Under the pieces are notes generated by a model that saw only the letters and a list, made by a program, of their open reading frames with translations, made no database searches and was not told the DNA's origin. A DNA stretch of 64,000 nt from positions 62,001 through 126,000 of the forward strand of contig CAJJCJ010000005.1 of NCBI GenBank assembly GCA_905182645.1, given 5' to 3'. Both the position numbers and the translations under genes were made by a program. Below are positions 1 to 8,787 of the stretch, in pieces (position 1 is the stretch's first letter; each line of letters opens with the position of its first letter). The stretch is from an uncultured Sulfitobacter sp. Its GTDB lineage: Bacteria > Pseudomonadota > Alphaproteobacteria > Rhodobacterales > Rhodobacteraceae.

Positions 1-291
1 AGCGATGCCGGTATCACGCTGACGGCGCCGGAAATTGCAGAGAACGGCAACACCGTTCCAGTTGAGGTTAGCGCCCCTGGTGCCACGTCAATCGCGTTGT
101 TTGCATCTGGCAACCCGACGCCATCCGTTGCGACATTCAACTTTGGTCCGCTTGCAGGGTCTCAAACTGGTGCGACACGCATCCGCTTGGCCAAGACACA
201 AGACGTTGTTGCAATTGCGACAATGCCTGATGGGTCGTTCTTGCGTGCATCCGTGACTGTCAAAGTCACCATCGGCGGCTGCGGCGGCTAA
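1..291 (+). CDS. soxY: SoxY, sulfur-carrier subunit of the Sox system (5' end outside window)
   Basis: The frame is open from the first base, so the start lies upstream and 96 codons remain. SoxY is the periplasmic carrier which, as the SoxYZ heterodimer, holds the sulfur substrate on a cysteine in a mobile C-terminal arm while SoxAX, SoxB and SoxCD act on it. The arm is visible as the terminal GGCGG, which is diagnostic. The preceding beta-rich stretch fits the SoxY domain. soxZ follows after 23 nt. The 64-aa ORF in the track is only an internal ATG of this gene. Confidence 0.95.
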   Translation, partial: SDAGITLTAPEIAENGNTVPVEVSAPGATSIALFASGNPTPSVATFNFGPLAGSQTGATRIRLAKTQDVVAIATMPDGSFLRASVTVKVTIGGCGG

Positions 292-314
292 CGAGTTAAA
301 AAAGGAATATTAAA

Positions 315-644
315 ATGGCAGAAAATGTACGCCCTCGCGTTCGCGTCCCTAAAACGGCAGCGGCAGGCGAAGTGATTACAATCAAGTCGTTGATCAGCCA
401 CAAGATGGAATCTGGCCAACGAAAGGACGGGGACGGCAACGTTATCCCGCGTTCAATTATCAATCGGTTCGTCTGCGCGTTTAATGGCGAAACCGTCATT
501 GATGTGACGCTCGAAGCCGCTGTATCAACAAACCCATTCTTCGAATTTGAAGCAGTGGTGCCAGAAGCAGGTGACTTTAGCTTCACATGGTATGACGACG
601 ACGGATCGGTCTACGAAGAAACAAAATCGGTCGCGATCGCCTGA
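315..644 (+). CDS. soxZ: SoxZ, partner of SoxY
   Basis: A 109-residue protein of the usual SoxZ length with no signal peptide. In the family SoxZ is exported together with SoxY, which carries the signal. It begins MAENVRPRVRVPKTA and contains the family's ISHKMESGQRKD region, followed by an immunoglobulin-like beta-sandwich that pairs with SoxY. An AAGGAATATTAAA ribosome site precedes the ATG. It lies between soxY and soxA with short gaps, so all three are probably on one mRNA. Confidence 0.95.
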   Translation: MAENVRPRVRVPKTAAAGEVITIKSLISHKMESGQRKDGDGNVIPRSIINRFVCAFNGETVIDVTLEAAVSTNPFFEFEAVVPEAGDFSFTWYDDDGSVYEETKSVAIA

Positions 645-671
645 TTTGAAATGTTTAGGGAGGAACGCCAT

Positions 672-1511
672 ATGAAACTGCAAAATGCAATTGCGGCGGC
701 CGCAATACTGTCATTCGCTGGCACAATGGGCTTTGCCCAAACTGACAACGAACTTACTGTTGAAGGCCAACTAATTTCAACTGAGGCTGCAGCGCCAGCA
801 CACATGGAAAACGTCGGCACGGTCTATTCAGGCTGGCGTTTCCGGTCTGAAGAAACGCAAGCCATGCAAACGGATGACTTCGATAACTCAGGTTTTGTGT
901 TTGTCGATGACGGTCTTGCGCTAATGGCGTCTGTGGACGGAAGCGAAGGTAAATCCTGCGCGTCTTGCCATGAAGACGCTGAAGAGTTCGCAGGGCTTAA
1001 GGCGCAAATGCCGCGGGTCAATGACAGCGGTGAGCTTGAGACCTTGGAAGATCTGGTCAACACCTGCCGCACCGAGCGGATGGGTGCAGAACCTTGGAAA
1101 TACAATGGATCCCAGATGGCTGCTGTTACAGCCGTGATTGGTTTGCAGTCTCGCGGAATGCCAGTTGATGTGGCAATCGACGGGGCGGCTGAATCCTTCT
1201 GGGAACGTGGTAAAGATCTGTACTATGCACGTGTTGGTCAGTTGGATCTGTCGTGCGCAAATTGTCATGAAGACAACTACGGCACCATGATCCGCGCCGA
1301 TCACCTAAGTCAGGGCCAGATCAACGGCTTCCCGACTTACCGTTTGAAAAATGCCAAGTTGAACACGGTGCATAGCCGTTTCTCTGGTTGCATGAAGAAC
1401 GTACGTGCGGAACCATATGCTATCGGTTCTGATGAGTTTAAAGCGCTCGAGCTTTATCTCGCATCACGTGGTACTGGGCTTTCTGTCGAAACGCCTTCGA
1501 TCCGTAACTAA
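672..1511 (+). CDS. soxA: SoxA, dihaem c-type cytochrome of the SoxAX complex
   Basis: SoxA with SoxX oxidatively couples thiosulfate to the SoxY cysteine in the periplasm. I chose the ATG at 672 (MKLQNAIAAAAILS) because GGGAGGAACG lies just upstream and a signal peptide ending near GFAQ starts there; the track begins 7 codons earlier. Two haem motifs are present, CASCH and CANCH, so this is the dihaem type. The likely active-site haem-ligand cysteine is in FSGCMKNVRAEPY. Length is 279 aa. soxX is not in the window and would be expected upstream of soxY. Confidence 0.95.
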   Translation: MKLQNAIAAAAILSFAGTMGFAQTDNELTVEGQLISTEAAAPAHMENVGTVYSGWRFRSEETQAMQTDDFDNSGFVFVDDGLALMASVDGSEGKSCASCHEDAEEFAGLKAQMPRVNDSGELETLEDLVNTCRTERMGAEPWKYNGSQMAAVTAVIGLQSRGMPVDVAIDGAAESFWERGKDLYYARVGQLDLSCANCHEDNYGTMIRADHLSQGQINGFPTYRLKNAKLNTVHSRFSGCMKNVRAEPYAIGSDEFKALELYLASRGTGLSVETPSIRN

Positions 1512-1517
1512 AAGACA

Positions 1518-1545
1518 CGCCCGCGGCACTTTGTGCTTGCGGGCG
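1518..1545 (+). terminator. Intercistronic hairpin between soxA and soxB
   Basis: CGCCCGC (1518-1524) pairs with GCGGGCG (1539-1545), with an inner GCAC/GTGC pairing around a TTT loop. No U-run follows, so this is more likely an mRNA-stabilising or partial-termination hairpin than a strong intrinsic terminator. It sits just after the soxA stop, inside the 92-nt gap before soxB. Confidence 0.5.
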
Positions 1546-1603
1546 TTGCTGCTTCTAACATATTCAATAATTAGAATGTAATACTATTATCTAGGATAGA
1601 CCC

Positions 1604-3298
1604 ATGATCTCTCGTCGTCATTTTGTTCAAGCCGGACTGGCTGCATCCGCCATTTATGGCGCATCTGGTTTTGGAAATTGGGGCCGGCTTTCCGCGCAGC
1701 AGGCGCTTACGCAGAATGACTTGCTTGATTTTAAGACGACCGGAAATGTGACGCTTATACACATCACCGACACCCATGCGCAGCTAAAGCCGGTTTATTT
1801 CCGCGAACCCGAAATCAACATCGGCGTCGGCGGCGTTATCGGCAAACCGCCGCATGTCACAGGCGCTGATTTCCGCAAGCTTTATGGCATTCCTGATGGG
1901 AGCGCGGCTGATTACGCGCTGACCTATGACGACTTTACCTCGCTTGCAGGCACCTACGGGCGCATGGGCGGCATGGACCGTATCTCAACCGTTGTGAATT
2001 CCATCCGTGCAGACCGCGCCGACGCGCTGGTGCTTGATGGCGGCGACACGTGGCAGGGCAGCCTGACTGCATTGCGCACCAATGGCCAAGACATGGTCAA
2101 TGTTTTCAATGCACTTGGCACTGATGCGATGACGTCGCATTGGGAATTCACGCTTGGCATTGATCGCGTGATGGAGATCGTCGAAAACGAGCTGAACTTC
2201 CCGTTTTTGGGTGCAAACATCTTTGACACCGAATGGGATGAACGTGCGTTTGAACCCTATAAAATGTTTGAACGTGGCGGTGTGCAAATCGCAGTCATCG
2301 GGCAAGCGTTCCCTTACATGCCAATCGCCAACCCCGGTTGGATGTTCCCAGACCTAAGCTTTGGCGTGCGCCAAGATAACATGGCCGAACTGATCGCCGA
2401 AGTCCGCGGCAAAGGCGCCGAACTTGTCGTGCTTTTGTCGCATAACGGCTTTGACGTTGACCGTAAACTGGCTGCAAATGTTGACGGCATCGATATCATT
2501 TTGACAGGGCACACACATGACGCCCTGCCAGAGCCAGTATTGGTCAATAAGACCTACCTGATTGCAAGCGGCAGCCACGGAAAATTTGTCACCCGTCTTG
2601 ATCTGGATGTGCGCGACGGCGAGATGAAGGGTATAAACCACCGCCTGATTCCCATCTTTACCGACGTGATTGCGCCCGATCCTGAAATGACTGCATTGGT
2701 GGATACCCAGCGCGCGCCATATAAAGCAGAGCTCGATGAAGTTATTGGCAAGACAGACTCGCTTTTGTATCGTCGCGGCAATTTCAACGGCACGTGGGAC
2801 GACCTCATTTGCAACGCGCTGATTTCTGAGCGCGAAGCCGACATCGCCTTGTCGCCTGGTTTCCGCTGGGGTGCATCCTTGCTACCCGGCCAGGATATCA
2901 CACGCGAAGATATCTTTAACGCGACCGCAATGAGCTATCCTGAAGCCTACCGCTCGGAAATGACGGGCGAAACGCTACATATCATCCTCGAAGACGTCGC
3001 AGACAACCTGTTCAACCCTGACCCTTATTACCAACAAGGCGGCGATATGGTGCGCGTTGGCGGCATGGGATACCGGATCGATATCAACCAACCACAGGGC
3101 AAGCGGATCACTGAGATGACGCTGCTGAAAACCGGCGAACGCATCGAGCCGTCACAGACCTACGTTGTGGCGGGCTGGGCAAGCGTGAACGAAGGCGCCG
3201 AAGGTCCCGCAATTTGGGACGTGGTCGAAAGCCATATTCGCCGCGAAGGCACGGTGACAGTGGACCCCAATACATCCGTTAAAGTTGTCGGCGTATAG
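1604..3298 (+). CDS. soxB: SoxB, thiosulfohydrolase
   Basis: SoxB hydrolytically releases sulfate from the SoxY-bound thiosulfonate in the periplasm, using a dinuclear manganese site in a 5'-nucleotidase-type fold. The N-terminus MISRRHFVQAGLAAS is a twin-arginine signal, as expected for a folded metalloprotein. Metal-ligand motifs are HITDTHAQ near residue 53, LDGGDTWQGS near 145 and GHTHD. Length of 564 aa is normal. The start follows TAGGATAGACCC. soxC begins 52 nt downstream. Confidence 0.97.
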   Translation: MISRRHFVQAGLAASAIYGASGFGNWGRLSAQQALTQNDLLDFKTTGNVTLIHITDTHAQLKPVYFREPEINIGVGGVIGKPPHVTGADFRKLYGIPDGSAADYALTYDDFTSLAGTYGRMGGMDRISTVVNSIRADRADALVLDGGDTWQGSLTALRTNGQDMVNVFNALGTDAMTSHWEFTLGIDRVMEIVENELNFPFLGANIFDTEWDERAFEPYKMFERGGVQIAVIGQAFPYMPIANPGWMFPDLSFGVRQDNMAELIAEVRGKGAELVVLLSHNGFDVDRKLAANVDGIDIILTGHTHDALPEPVLVNKTYLIASGSHGKFVTRLDLDVRDGEMKGINHRLIPIFTDVIAPDPEMTALVDTQRAPYKAELDEVIGKTDSLLYRRGNFNGTWDDLICNALISEREADIALSPGFRWGASLLPGQDITREDIFNATAMSYPEAYRSEMTGETLHIILEDVADNLFNPDPYYQQGGDMVRVGGMGYRIDINQPQGKRITEMTLLKTGERIEPSQTYVVAGWASVNEGAEGPAIWDVVESHIRREGTVTVDPNTSVKVVGV

Positions 3299-3350
3299 GC
3301 GCCAATTGAAATACGAAATTGAGTGATAAATTCTCAAAGAGGAAAATTGA

Positions 3351-4619
3351 ATGACTGAGCAATTCAAAGGGATGAAGCCGTCACGACGCGCGTTCCTGCG
3401 CGGTGCTGCTGCCGTGGGTGGCGCGACCGCAATGGGTACGTCTGCCGCCGCGCAGGGTGATCCTGCGATCACCGAATTGAAGCCTTGGAACCAGTTCTTG
3501 GGTGAGGGCGTCGATGCAAGCCCATACGGTATGCCGTCAAAGTTCGAGGCCCATGTCCGTCGCCAAGATGTGCCGTGGCTCACCGCTGATCCTATTTCGT
3601 CGATCAACTTCACACCGCTTCACGAAATGGACGGGATCATCACGCCAAACGGCTTGTGTTTTGAGCGTCACCACGGCGGCGTTGCCGAAGTAGATCCCGC
3701 TGAACACCGGATTATGATCAACGGTTTGGTTGACCGCGAGCTGGTCTTCACGATGGAAGACCTGATGCGGTTCCCACGTGAAAACCATGTCTACTTTCTT
3801 GAATGTGCAGCGAACTCTGGCATGGAATGGCGTGGCGCGCAGCTGAATGGCTGCCAGTACACCCACGGCATGATCCACAACGTTATGTACACTGGCGTTC
3901 CGTTGCGGCTTTTGTTGGAAGAAGCTGGCGTCAAAACCGAAGGTAAATGGCTTCTGGCTGAGGGGGCCGATGCATCTGGTATGACCCGCTCCATTCCGAT
4001 GGAAAAGGCGCTTGATGATTGCCTCGTTGCATTCAAAATGAACGGCGAAGCCTTGCGTCCAGAGCAGGGTTATCCAGTGCGCCTTGTTGTTCCCGGATGG
4101 GAAGGCAACATGTGGATCAAGTGGTTGCGCCGGCTCGAAGTTGGCGACAAGCCTTGGCATCAACGCGAAGAAACGTCCAAATATACCGACCTGTTGGGCG
4201 ACGGACGTGCGCGTCGCTTTACGTGGGAGATGGACGCCAAATCGGTCATCACAAGCCCAAGCCCGCAAGCGCCGATCACACACGGCAAAGGCCAAACCGT
4301 CATCACTGGCGTCGCATGGTCAGGCCGTGGCACAATCCCGCGGGTTGATGTCACCATTGATGGCGGCGTGAACTGGCACGAGGCACGTATGTCAGGGCCA
4401 AGTTTGGACAAGTCCATGCACCGGTTTTACTATGAATTCGACTGGGATGGCTCAGAGTTATTGTTGCAAAGTCGCGCCCACGATTCCACAGGATATGTGC
4501 AACCCACCAAAGACCAGCTTCGCGCAGTCCGTGGCTTGAACTCAATCTATCACAACAACGGCATCCAAACCTGGTTTGTCAATTCGGACGGAGTGGCTGA
4601 AAATGTCGAAATTTCTTAA
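3351..4619 (+). CDS. soxC: SoxC, molybdenum subunit of sulfane dehydrogenase SoxCD
   Basis: SoxC belongs to the sulfite-oxidase molybdopterin family. With the cytochrome SoxD it oxidises the sulfane sulfur left on SoxY, giving six extra electrons. The N-terminus SRRAFLRGAAAVGG is a Tat signal. The molybdenum-ligand cysteine is in YFLECAANSG (Cys about 152). The C-terminal third is the Mo-cofactor oxidoreductase dimerisation domain (DVTIDGGVNWHEA). Length is 422 aa. The GAGGAAAATTGA site supports the start. Its end overlaps soxD by 17 nt, implying translational coupling. Confidence 0.96.
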   Translation: MTEQFKGMKPSRRAFLRGAAAVGGATAMGTSAAAQGDPAITELKPWNQFLGEGVDASPYGMPSKFEAHVRRQDVPWLTADPISSINFTPLHEMDGIITPNGLCFERHHGGVAEVDPAEHRIMINGLVDRELVFTMEDLMRFPRENHVYFLECAANSGMEWRGAQLNGCQYTHGMIHNVMYTGVPLRLLLEEAGVKTEGKWLLAEGADASGMTRSIPMEKALDDCLVAFKMNGEALRPEQGYPVRLVVPGWEGNMWIKWLRRLEVGDKPWHQREETSKYTDLLGDGRARRFTWEMDAKSVITSPSPQAPITHGKGQTVITGVAWSGRGTIPRVDVTIDGGVNWHEARMSGPSLDKSMHRFYYEFDWDGSELLLQSRAHDSTGYVQPTKDQLRAVRGLNSIYHNNGIQTWFVNSDGVAENVEIS

Positions 4620-5652
4620 GAAATCCACGCTGACCATCGGTGGCGCAATGCTTGTGATAGGCGTCGCGCAAAGCGCTGCTGCACAACAATATAATCTGGG
4701 CCGCGAAGCGTTGCCAGAAGAGGTTGCTGCATGGGACATTGATGTCCGCCCCGACGGAAAAGGTCTGCCTGTGGGCAGTGGCGACGTCTACACTGGCGAA
4801 GAAATTTGGATCGATAAATGTGCATCCTGCCACGGTGACTTTGCCGAAGGGTCTGGCCGTTGGCCTGTCCTTGCAGGCGGTATTGATACGCTTGATAGCG
4901 AACGTCCGGTCAAAACGATCGGCTCGTACTGGCCGTATCTTTCGACCGTTTACGACTATGTGAACCGGGCAATGCCGTTTGGGAATGCGCAGTCACTGAC
5001 GGACGATGAAGTCTACGCGTTGACAGCTTACATATTGTATTCAAATGATATTGTTGGCGGTGAGTTCACGCTTACAAACGATAACTTCCTTGACGTCCAA
5101 ATGCCAAACGCTGGTAATTTCTATCCTGATGACCGGGTAGAGGTTGAAATGCCACTGTTTAGCGTTCAGGCATGCATGTCCGATTGTAAGCCAAGCGTCG
5201 AAATCACGATGCTTGCAGCCGTTGTCGACGTGACACCGGAAGCGAAAACTGACGCTGTTGTTGAAGAAGCAGCAGCTGAACCCGTAGCCGTGGAAGAGGT
5301 CGCCGTTGTTGAAGTGGCCGCTTTGGATATGGCACTGGTTGCCGCAGGTGAAGGTGCGTTCCGGAAATGCAAGTCGTGCCACCAGGTCGGTGACAGCGCG
5401 CGCAATCGCACAGGTCCAATTCTTAATAATATTGTTGGCAATCCCGCAGGCGGCGTAGAGGGCTTCCGTTACTCTAGTCCAATGACTGAGGCAGCAGACG
5501 CTGGCCTTTTGTGGACAAGTGAAGAACTGACCGCATTTTTGACTGATCCACGCGGCTATATGCGCGGCACAAAGATGACGTTCCGCGGTGTTCGCAAGGA
5601 AGAAGACATCGCTGCAATCATTGAATATCTGAAAAGTTTTGAGGCACAATAA
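4603..5652 (+). CDS. soxD: SoxD, dihaem cytochrome c subunit of SoxCD
   Basis: SoxD accepts electrons from SoxC and passes them to the respiratory chain. The ATG at 4603 (MSKFLKKSTLTIGGAML) is preferred because it starts a proper signal peptide ending AQSAAAQQ; the track starts 9 codons earlier. Haem motifs are CASCH at about residues 73-77 and CKSCHQVGDSARNRTGP at about 256. They are separated by an Ala/Val/Glu-rich linker around residues 215-245. The second domain is a class I cytochrome c. Length is 349 aa, typical for SoxD. Confidence 0.95.
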   Translation: MSKFLKKSTLTIGGAMLVIGVAQSAAAQQYNLGREALPEEVAAWDIDVRPDGKGLPVGSGDVYTGEEIWIDKCASCHGDFAEGSGRWPVLAGGIDTLDSERPVKTIGSYWPYLSTVYDYVNRAMPFGNAQSLTDDEVYALTAYILYSNDIVGGEFTLTNDNFLDVQMPNAGNFYPDDRVEVEMPLFSVQACMSDCKPSVEITMLAAVVDVTPEAKTDAVVEEAAAEPVAVEEVAVVEVAALDMALVAAGEGAFRKCKSCHQVGDSARNRTGPILNNIVGNPAGGVEGFRYSSPMTEAADAGLLWTSEELTAFLTDPRGYMRGTKMTFRGVRKEEDIAAIIEYLKSFEAQ

Positions 5653-5689
5653 CAGGCGATACATTCACACACCAAAGGGAGATCAGACG

Positions 5690-6139
5690 ATGATGGCATT
5701 CACAAGACGCGCGATGATTGGGGCCGTTCTGGCACTTGGCATTGCATCACCAGCCTTGGCACAAGATGATGGCATCCACCGCTTGGCGCTGCAGATTAGC
5801 GATAATAATCCGCAAAAGATGACGACAGTGTTGAACGTCGCGGCCAATGTGACGCGGCTTTATCAGGATCGCGGCGAAGAAGTCGAAATCCGTATCGTCG
5901 CGTTCAACGCGGGCCTTCATATGTTGCGTGAAGACACGTCGCCAGTCTTGGAACGCCTGACATCTTTCGGCCAATCAATGCCCAATGTCACTTTTGCGGC
6001 CTGCGGAAACACCATCACAGGCATGACAAAGAAAGAGGGCGTCGCACCGCCGATCTCTACACATGCAGAAGTTGTGCCTGCAGGTGTGGTCGAACTGATG
6101 GCACTCGATCAAGCCGGTTGGACAGTCATCCGACCTTAA
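5690..6139 (+). CDS. Secreted DsrE-family protein of the sox cluster
   Basis: A 149-residue protein starting at the first of two ATGs (MMAFTRRAMIGAVLALG) behind AAAGGGAGATCAG; the track start at 5639 lies inside soxD and has no such site. The leader has TRR followed by a hydrophobic stretch ending PALAQ, so it is exported, perhaps by Tat. The mature part fits the DsrE/DsrF-like fold, with one conserved-looking cysteine in FAACGNTITGM. DsrE relatives move sulfur on a cysteine, and this one lies 37 nt behind soxD, so a role in periplasmic sulfur handling is inferred. The exact reaction is unknown. Confidence 0.8.
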   Translation: MMAFTRRAMIGAVLALGIASPALAQDDGIHRLALQISDNNPQKMTTVLNVAANVTRLYQDRGEEVEIRIVAFNAGLHMLREDTSPVLERLTSFGQSMPNVTFAACGNTITGMTKKEGVAPPISTHAEVVPAGVVELMALDQAGWTVIRP

Positions 6140-6146
6140 ACCTCAA

Positions 6147-6179
6147 CAGGCCAACAGAAAACTACTTTTCGTTGGCCTG
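6147..6179 (+). terminator. Strong hairpin after the sox/DsrE genes
   Basis: CAGGCCAAC pairs with GTTGGCCTG and the stem continues as GAAAA/TTTTC around CTAC, with a single unpaired A. It follows the DsrE-like stop by 7 nt. No U-run follows it, so it may be a 3'-end-stabilising hairpin or partial terminator separating soxYZABCD-dsrE from the DUF302-hemA genes. Confidence 0.6.
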
Positions 6180-6220
6180 AGATACTGTGCACCGAAACCT
6201 ACCAGGACTGGAGAAACCAA

Positions 6221-6652
6221 ATGTTTAAAACCGCAATCACAATTTCGCTCATCACCCTGTCGACGGTCGCGGGCGCGCAGGATTTCACCGCATACGATTT
6301 TGACGGATCATTCGATGATGCAACTTTTGGCGTCGAAAACGCGATCATCGATCACGGCTTGGTCATAGATTACATAAGCCACGTCGGCGAAATGTTGAGC
6401 CGCACACAGACAGATGTCGGCAGCGACGTGACGCTTTATGACAATGCACAAATATTTGTATTTTGCTCCGCAGTGTTATCGCGCAAAATGATGGAGGCGG
6501 ATCCGACCAACATCGCGTTTTGCCCCTACGGAGTGTTTGTGGCCGACACAGATGGCGCTGTGACGGTCGGATATCGACACTATCCAGATGGCGCCATGCA
6601 AGAGGTTCAGGCGTTACTGGACGAGATTGCGCGCGAAGCAGTCGGCGAATAG
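6221..6652 (+). CDS. Secreted DUF302-domain protein
   Basis: A 143-residue protein with signal peptide [20 protein letters not shown], exported to the periplasm. The rest matches the DUF302 layout: an N-terminal Asp/Phe-rich strand-helix region and the pattern [20 protein letters not shown], where the family has a short helix followed by ADP and a strand. DUF302 proteins have no fixed biochemical role, though they recur beside sulfur and redox genes. hemA starts 8 nt downstream, so the two are almost certainly co-transcribed. Confidence 0.75.
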   Translation: MFKTAITISLITLSTVAGAQDFTAYDFDGSFDDATFGVENAIIDHGLVIDYISHVGEMLSRTQTDVGSDVTLYDNAQIFVFCSAVLSRKMMEADPTNIAFCPYGVFVADTDGAVTVGYRHYPDGAMQEVQALLDEIAREAVGE

Positions 6653-6660
6653 GACGAAAT

Positions 6661-7884
6661 ATGAACTACCAAGATTTTTTTGAGAATAAGCTGGCTGACC
6701 TTCGCGATGAAGGAAATTACCGCGTGTTCGCCGACCTAGAGCGGCACCAAGGTGCGTTCCCCAAAGCGACCAACCGGATCGACGATGTCGTCCGCGAGGT
6801 GACGATCTGGTGTTCCAATGACTATCTGGGCATGGGGCAACACCCCGACGTCTTGGCGGCGATGCATGAAGCATTGGACCTAAGCGGCGCAGGGGCAGGC
6901 GGGACACGAAATATCTCCGGCACGACGCACTATCATGTTCTGTTGGAAAAAGAATTGGCCGACCTGCATGGCAAGCAGGACGCGCTGTTGTTCACATCCG
7001 GCTATGTGTCCAATTGGGCCGCGTTAAGCACGCTTGCGTCGCGGCTGCCTGACTGTTTGGTGCTGTCGGATGCGTTGAACCATTCCTCCATGATCGAAGG
7101 TATTCGGCATTCGCGCGCAGACTGCAAAGTCTGGCGTCACAATGATGTCGCGCACCTAGAGGAATTACTGGCAGCGCAGCCTTTGGACCGACCCAAGTTG
7201 ATCGCGTTCGAAAGCGTCTATTCGATGGACGGTGACATTGCGCCAATCGCGGAAATCTGCGCGCTTGCCGCAAAGTATAATGCGATGACCTACCTTGATG
7301 AAGTTCACGCCGTTGGCCTTTATGGGCCGCGCGGCGGTGGCATCGCTGAACGCGAAGGCTTGATGGACCAGATCACCCTGATCGAGGGCACATTGGGCAA
7401 GGCATTTGGCGTTGTTGGTGGCTATATTGCCGCCTCAGCCGCGTTGTGTGATTTCATTCGCAGCTTTGCGAGTGGCTTCATCTTTACCACCGCGCTGCCA
7501 CCTGCGGTTGCCGCTGGGGCCACTGCGTCGATCCGGCATCTTAAGCAAAGCCGCGTTGAGCGGGACTTGCAAAAGCTCAGGGTCGCCGAGGTCCGCGAAA
7601 AGCTTACTGAAATCGGCATTCCACACGTTGATAACCCAAGCCATATCATTCCTGTGATGGTTGGTGATCCGGTGAAATGCAAATTCATCTCGGACATGCT
7701 TCTGGACGAGTTTGGCATCTATATCCAACCGATCAATTACCCAACCGTCCCCAAAGGCACCGAGCGTTTGCGTATCACGCCGTCGCCTGTGCACACCCCC
7801 GAAGACGTGGACAGGCTTGTGACTGCATTGGGTGATCTTTGGACCCGTTGCCAGCTGGCGCGGATGCCGATTGCGGCGCAATGA
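6661..7884 (+). CDS. hemA: 5-aminolevulinate synthase
   Basis: Condenses glycine with succinyl-CoA to 5-aminolevulinate, the first step of haem synthesis in alphaproteobacteria (Shemin pathway); PLP enzyme in the cytoplasm. The start at 6661 ([20 protein letters not shown]) gives 407 aa, the family length; the track ORF adds a spurious upstream extension through the DUF302 gene. Visible signatures are [30 protein letters not shown] and the PLP lysine in [14 protein letters not shown]. Its position between sox and ccm genes suggests a copy dedicated to supplying haem for Sox cytochromes. Whether a second hemA exists elsewhere cannot be seen. Confidence 0.96.
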   Translation: MNYQDFFENKLADLRDEGNYRVFADLERHQGAFPKATNRIDDVVREVTIWCSNDYLGMGQHPDVLAAMHEALDLSGAGAGGTRNISGTTHYHVLLEKELADLHGKQDALLFTSGYVSNWAALSTLASRLPDCLVLSDALNHSSMIEGIRHSRADCKVWRHNDVAHLEELLAAQPLDRPKLIAFESVYSMDGDIAPIAEICALAAKYNAMTYLDEVHAVGLYGPRGGGIAEREGLMDQITLIEGTLGKAFGVVGGYIAASAALCDFIRSFASGFIFTTALPPAVAAGATASIRHLKQSRVERDLQKLRVAEVREKLTEIGIPHVDNPSHIIPVMVGDPVKCKFISDMLLDEFGIYIQPINYPTVPKGTERLRITPSPVHTPEDVDRLVTALGDLWTRCQLARMPIAAQ

Positions 7885-8333
7885 TCAAAGGCTTTCCTGA
7901 TCTGCCGCCGATTTGGTGGGCGGGAAGCATGGGCACGATCTATCTTGCCAAATGGTTCGCGCCTAGCTGGCATTGGCAAGCTGACGTTGTGAATATTCCA
8001 TCCAAGATTATCTTTTACACGGGGTTGGCGCTTATCGCATGGTCAGCCACGTGGTTTTGGCAGCGAAAGACACCGATTGAGCCGCACAACACCCCCCAAA
8101 CGCTTATTATTGAGGGTCCGTACCGCGTGTCTCGAAACCCGATCTATCTTGGGTTGGTCATGCTGACACTCGGGTCGGCGCTTGGGCATACCTCACTGGT
8201 TGGATTGATGGCGACAGTGCTTTTGTGGTGGGTCCTCGATCTGCGTTTCGCGCGCAAAGAGGAAAAGTTGCTTGTCGCGACGTTTGGTGACGCCGCCACC
8301 GCCTATCTGGCACGCACGCGGCGTTGGATTTAG
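7881..8333 (+). CDS. Isoprenylcysteine carboxyl methyltransferase (ICMT/PEMT)-like membrane protein
   Basis: A 150-residue membrane protein; the ATG at 7881 overlaps the hemA stop (ATGA), so it is coupled to hemA. The hydrophobic segments are followed by the family signature [27 protein letters not shown], which binds S-adenosylmethionine in ICMT/phospholipid N-methyltransferase relatives, and the C-terminal [16 protein letters not shown]. The substrate is unknown. It is the last plus-strand gene before a convergent minus-strand block 10 nt away. Confidence 0.8.
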   Translation: MIKGFPDLPPIWWAGSMGTIYLAKWFAPSWHWQADVVNIPSKIIFYTGLALIAWSATWFWQRKTPIEPHNTPQTLIIEGPYRVSRNPIYLGLVMLTLGSALGHTSLVGLMATVLLWWVLDLRFARKEEKLLVATFGDAATAYLARTRRWI

Positions 8334-8343
8334 ACGCGTAAAA

Positions 8344-8787
8344 TCATTCAGCGATCATCTGCTCATAAGCACCCATCGCGACATCCGCAGTGACCACAGG
8401 CATATCTCGGGCAACCCACCCTGCACCAAGGCTGTTCCCAAGTATGCCCTCAGACACGTCAACAACGCCTGTAATTCCGTTCTTTTCAAGAACCGACGTA
8501 ACATAGCTTGTCCGCCCGCCTGTTGCGCAAATGAGCCCGAAATTTGCGTTCGGTTGCGCCGCAAACAGCGCCGTCAACTTCGCGCCAAAATCGCGACTAT
8601 GCATGGTCAACGCCAGTGCGCCTTGTGCCACGCCAGTCTCGGCCCATTCTTCTGGGGTGCGGATATCGATCAAAATCAAATCACCTGTTTGCATCGCCTC
8701 ATATGCAGCGGGCGCCGAAAGGATGGCCGTTTCAGCAACGGCTGCTTGCGCAGATACACTCGCCACTATCGCAAGGGCTAACTTCAT
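8344..8787 (-). CDS. Periplasmic single-domain rhodanese
   Basis: A 147-residue rhodanese (thiosulfate sulfurtransferase fold) with signal peptide MKLALAIVASVSAQAAVAE, so it acts outside the cytoplasm. IDIRTPEEWAETGVAQGAL is the typical entry motif and GLICATGGRTSYV holds the active-site cysteine loop. It is the last gene of a three-gene minus-strand operon and begins immediately next to the stop of the MBL gene. A role transferring sulfane sulfur in the Sox periplasmic pathway is inferred from context. Confidence 0.88.
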   Translation of the reverse strand: MKLALAIVASVSAQAAVAETAILSAPAAYEAMQTGDLILIDIRTPEEWAETGVAQGALALTMHSRDFGAKLTALFAAQPNANFGLICATGGRTSYVTSVLEKNGITGVVDVSEGILGNSLGAGWVARDMPVVTADVAMGAYEQMIAE

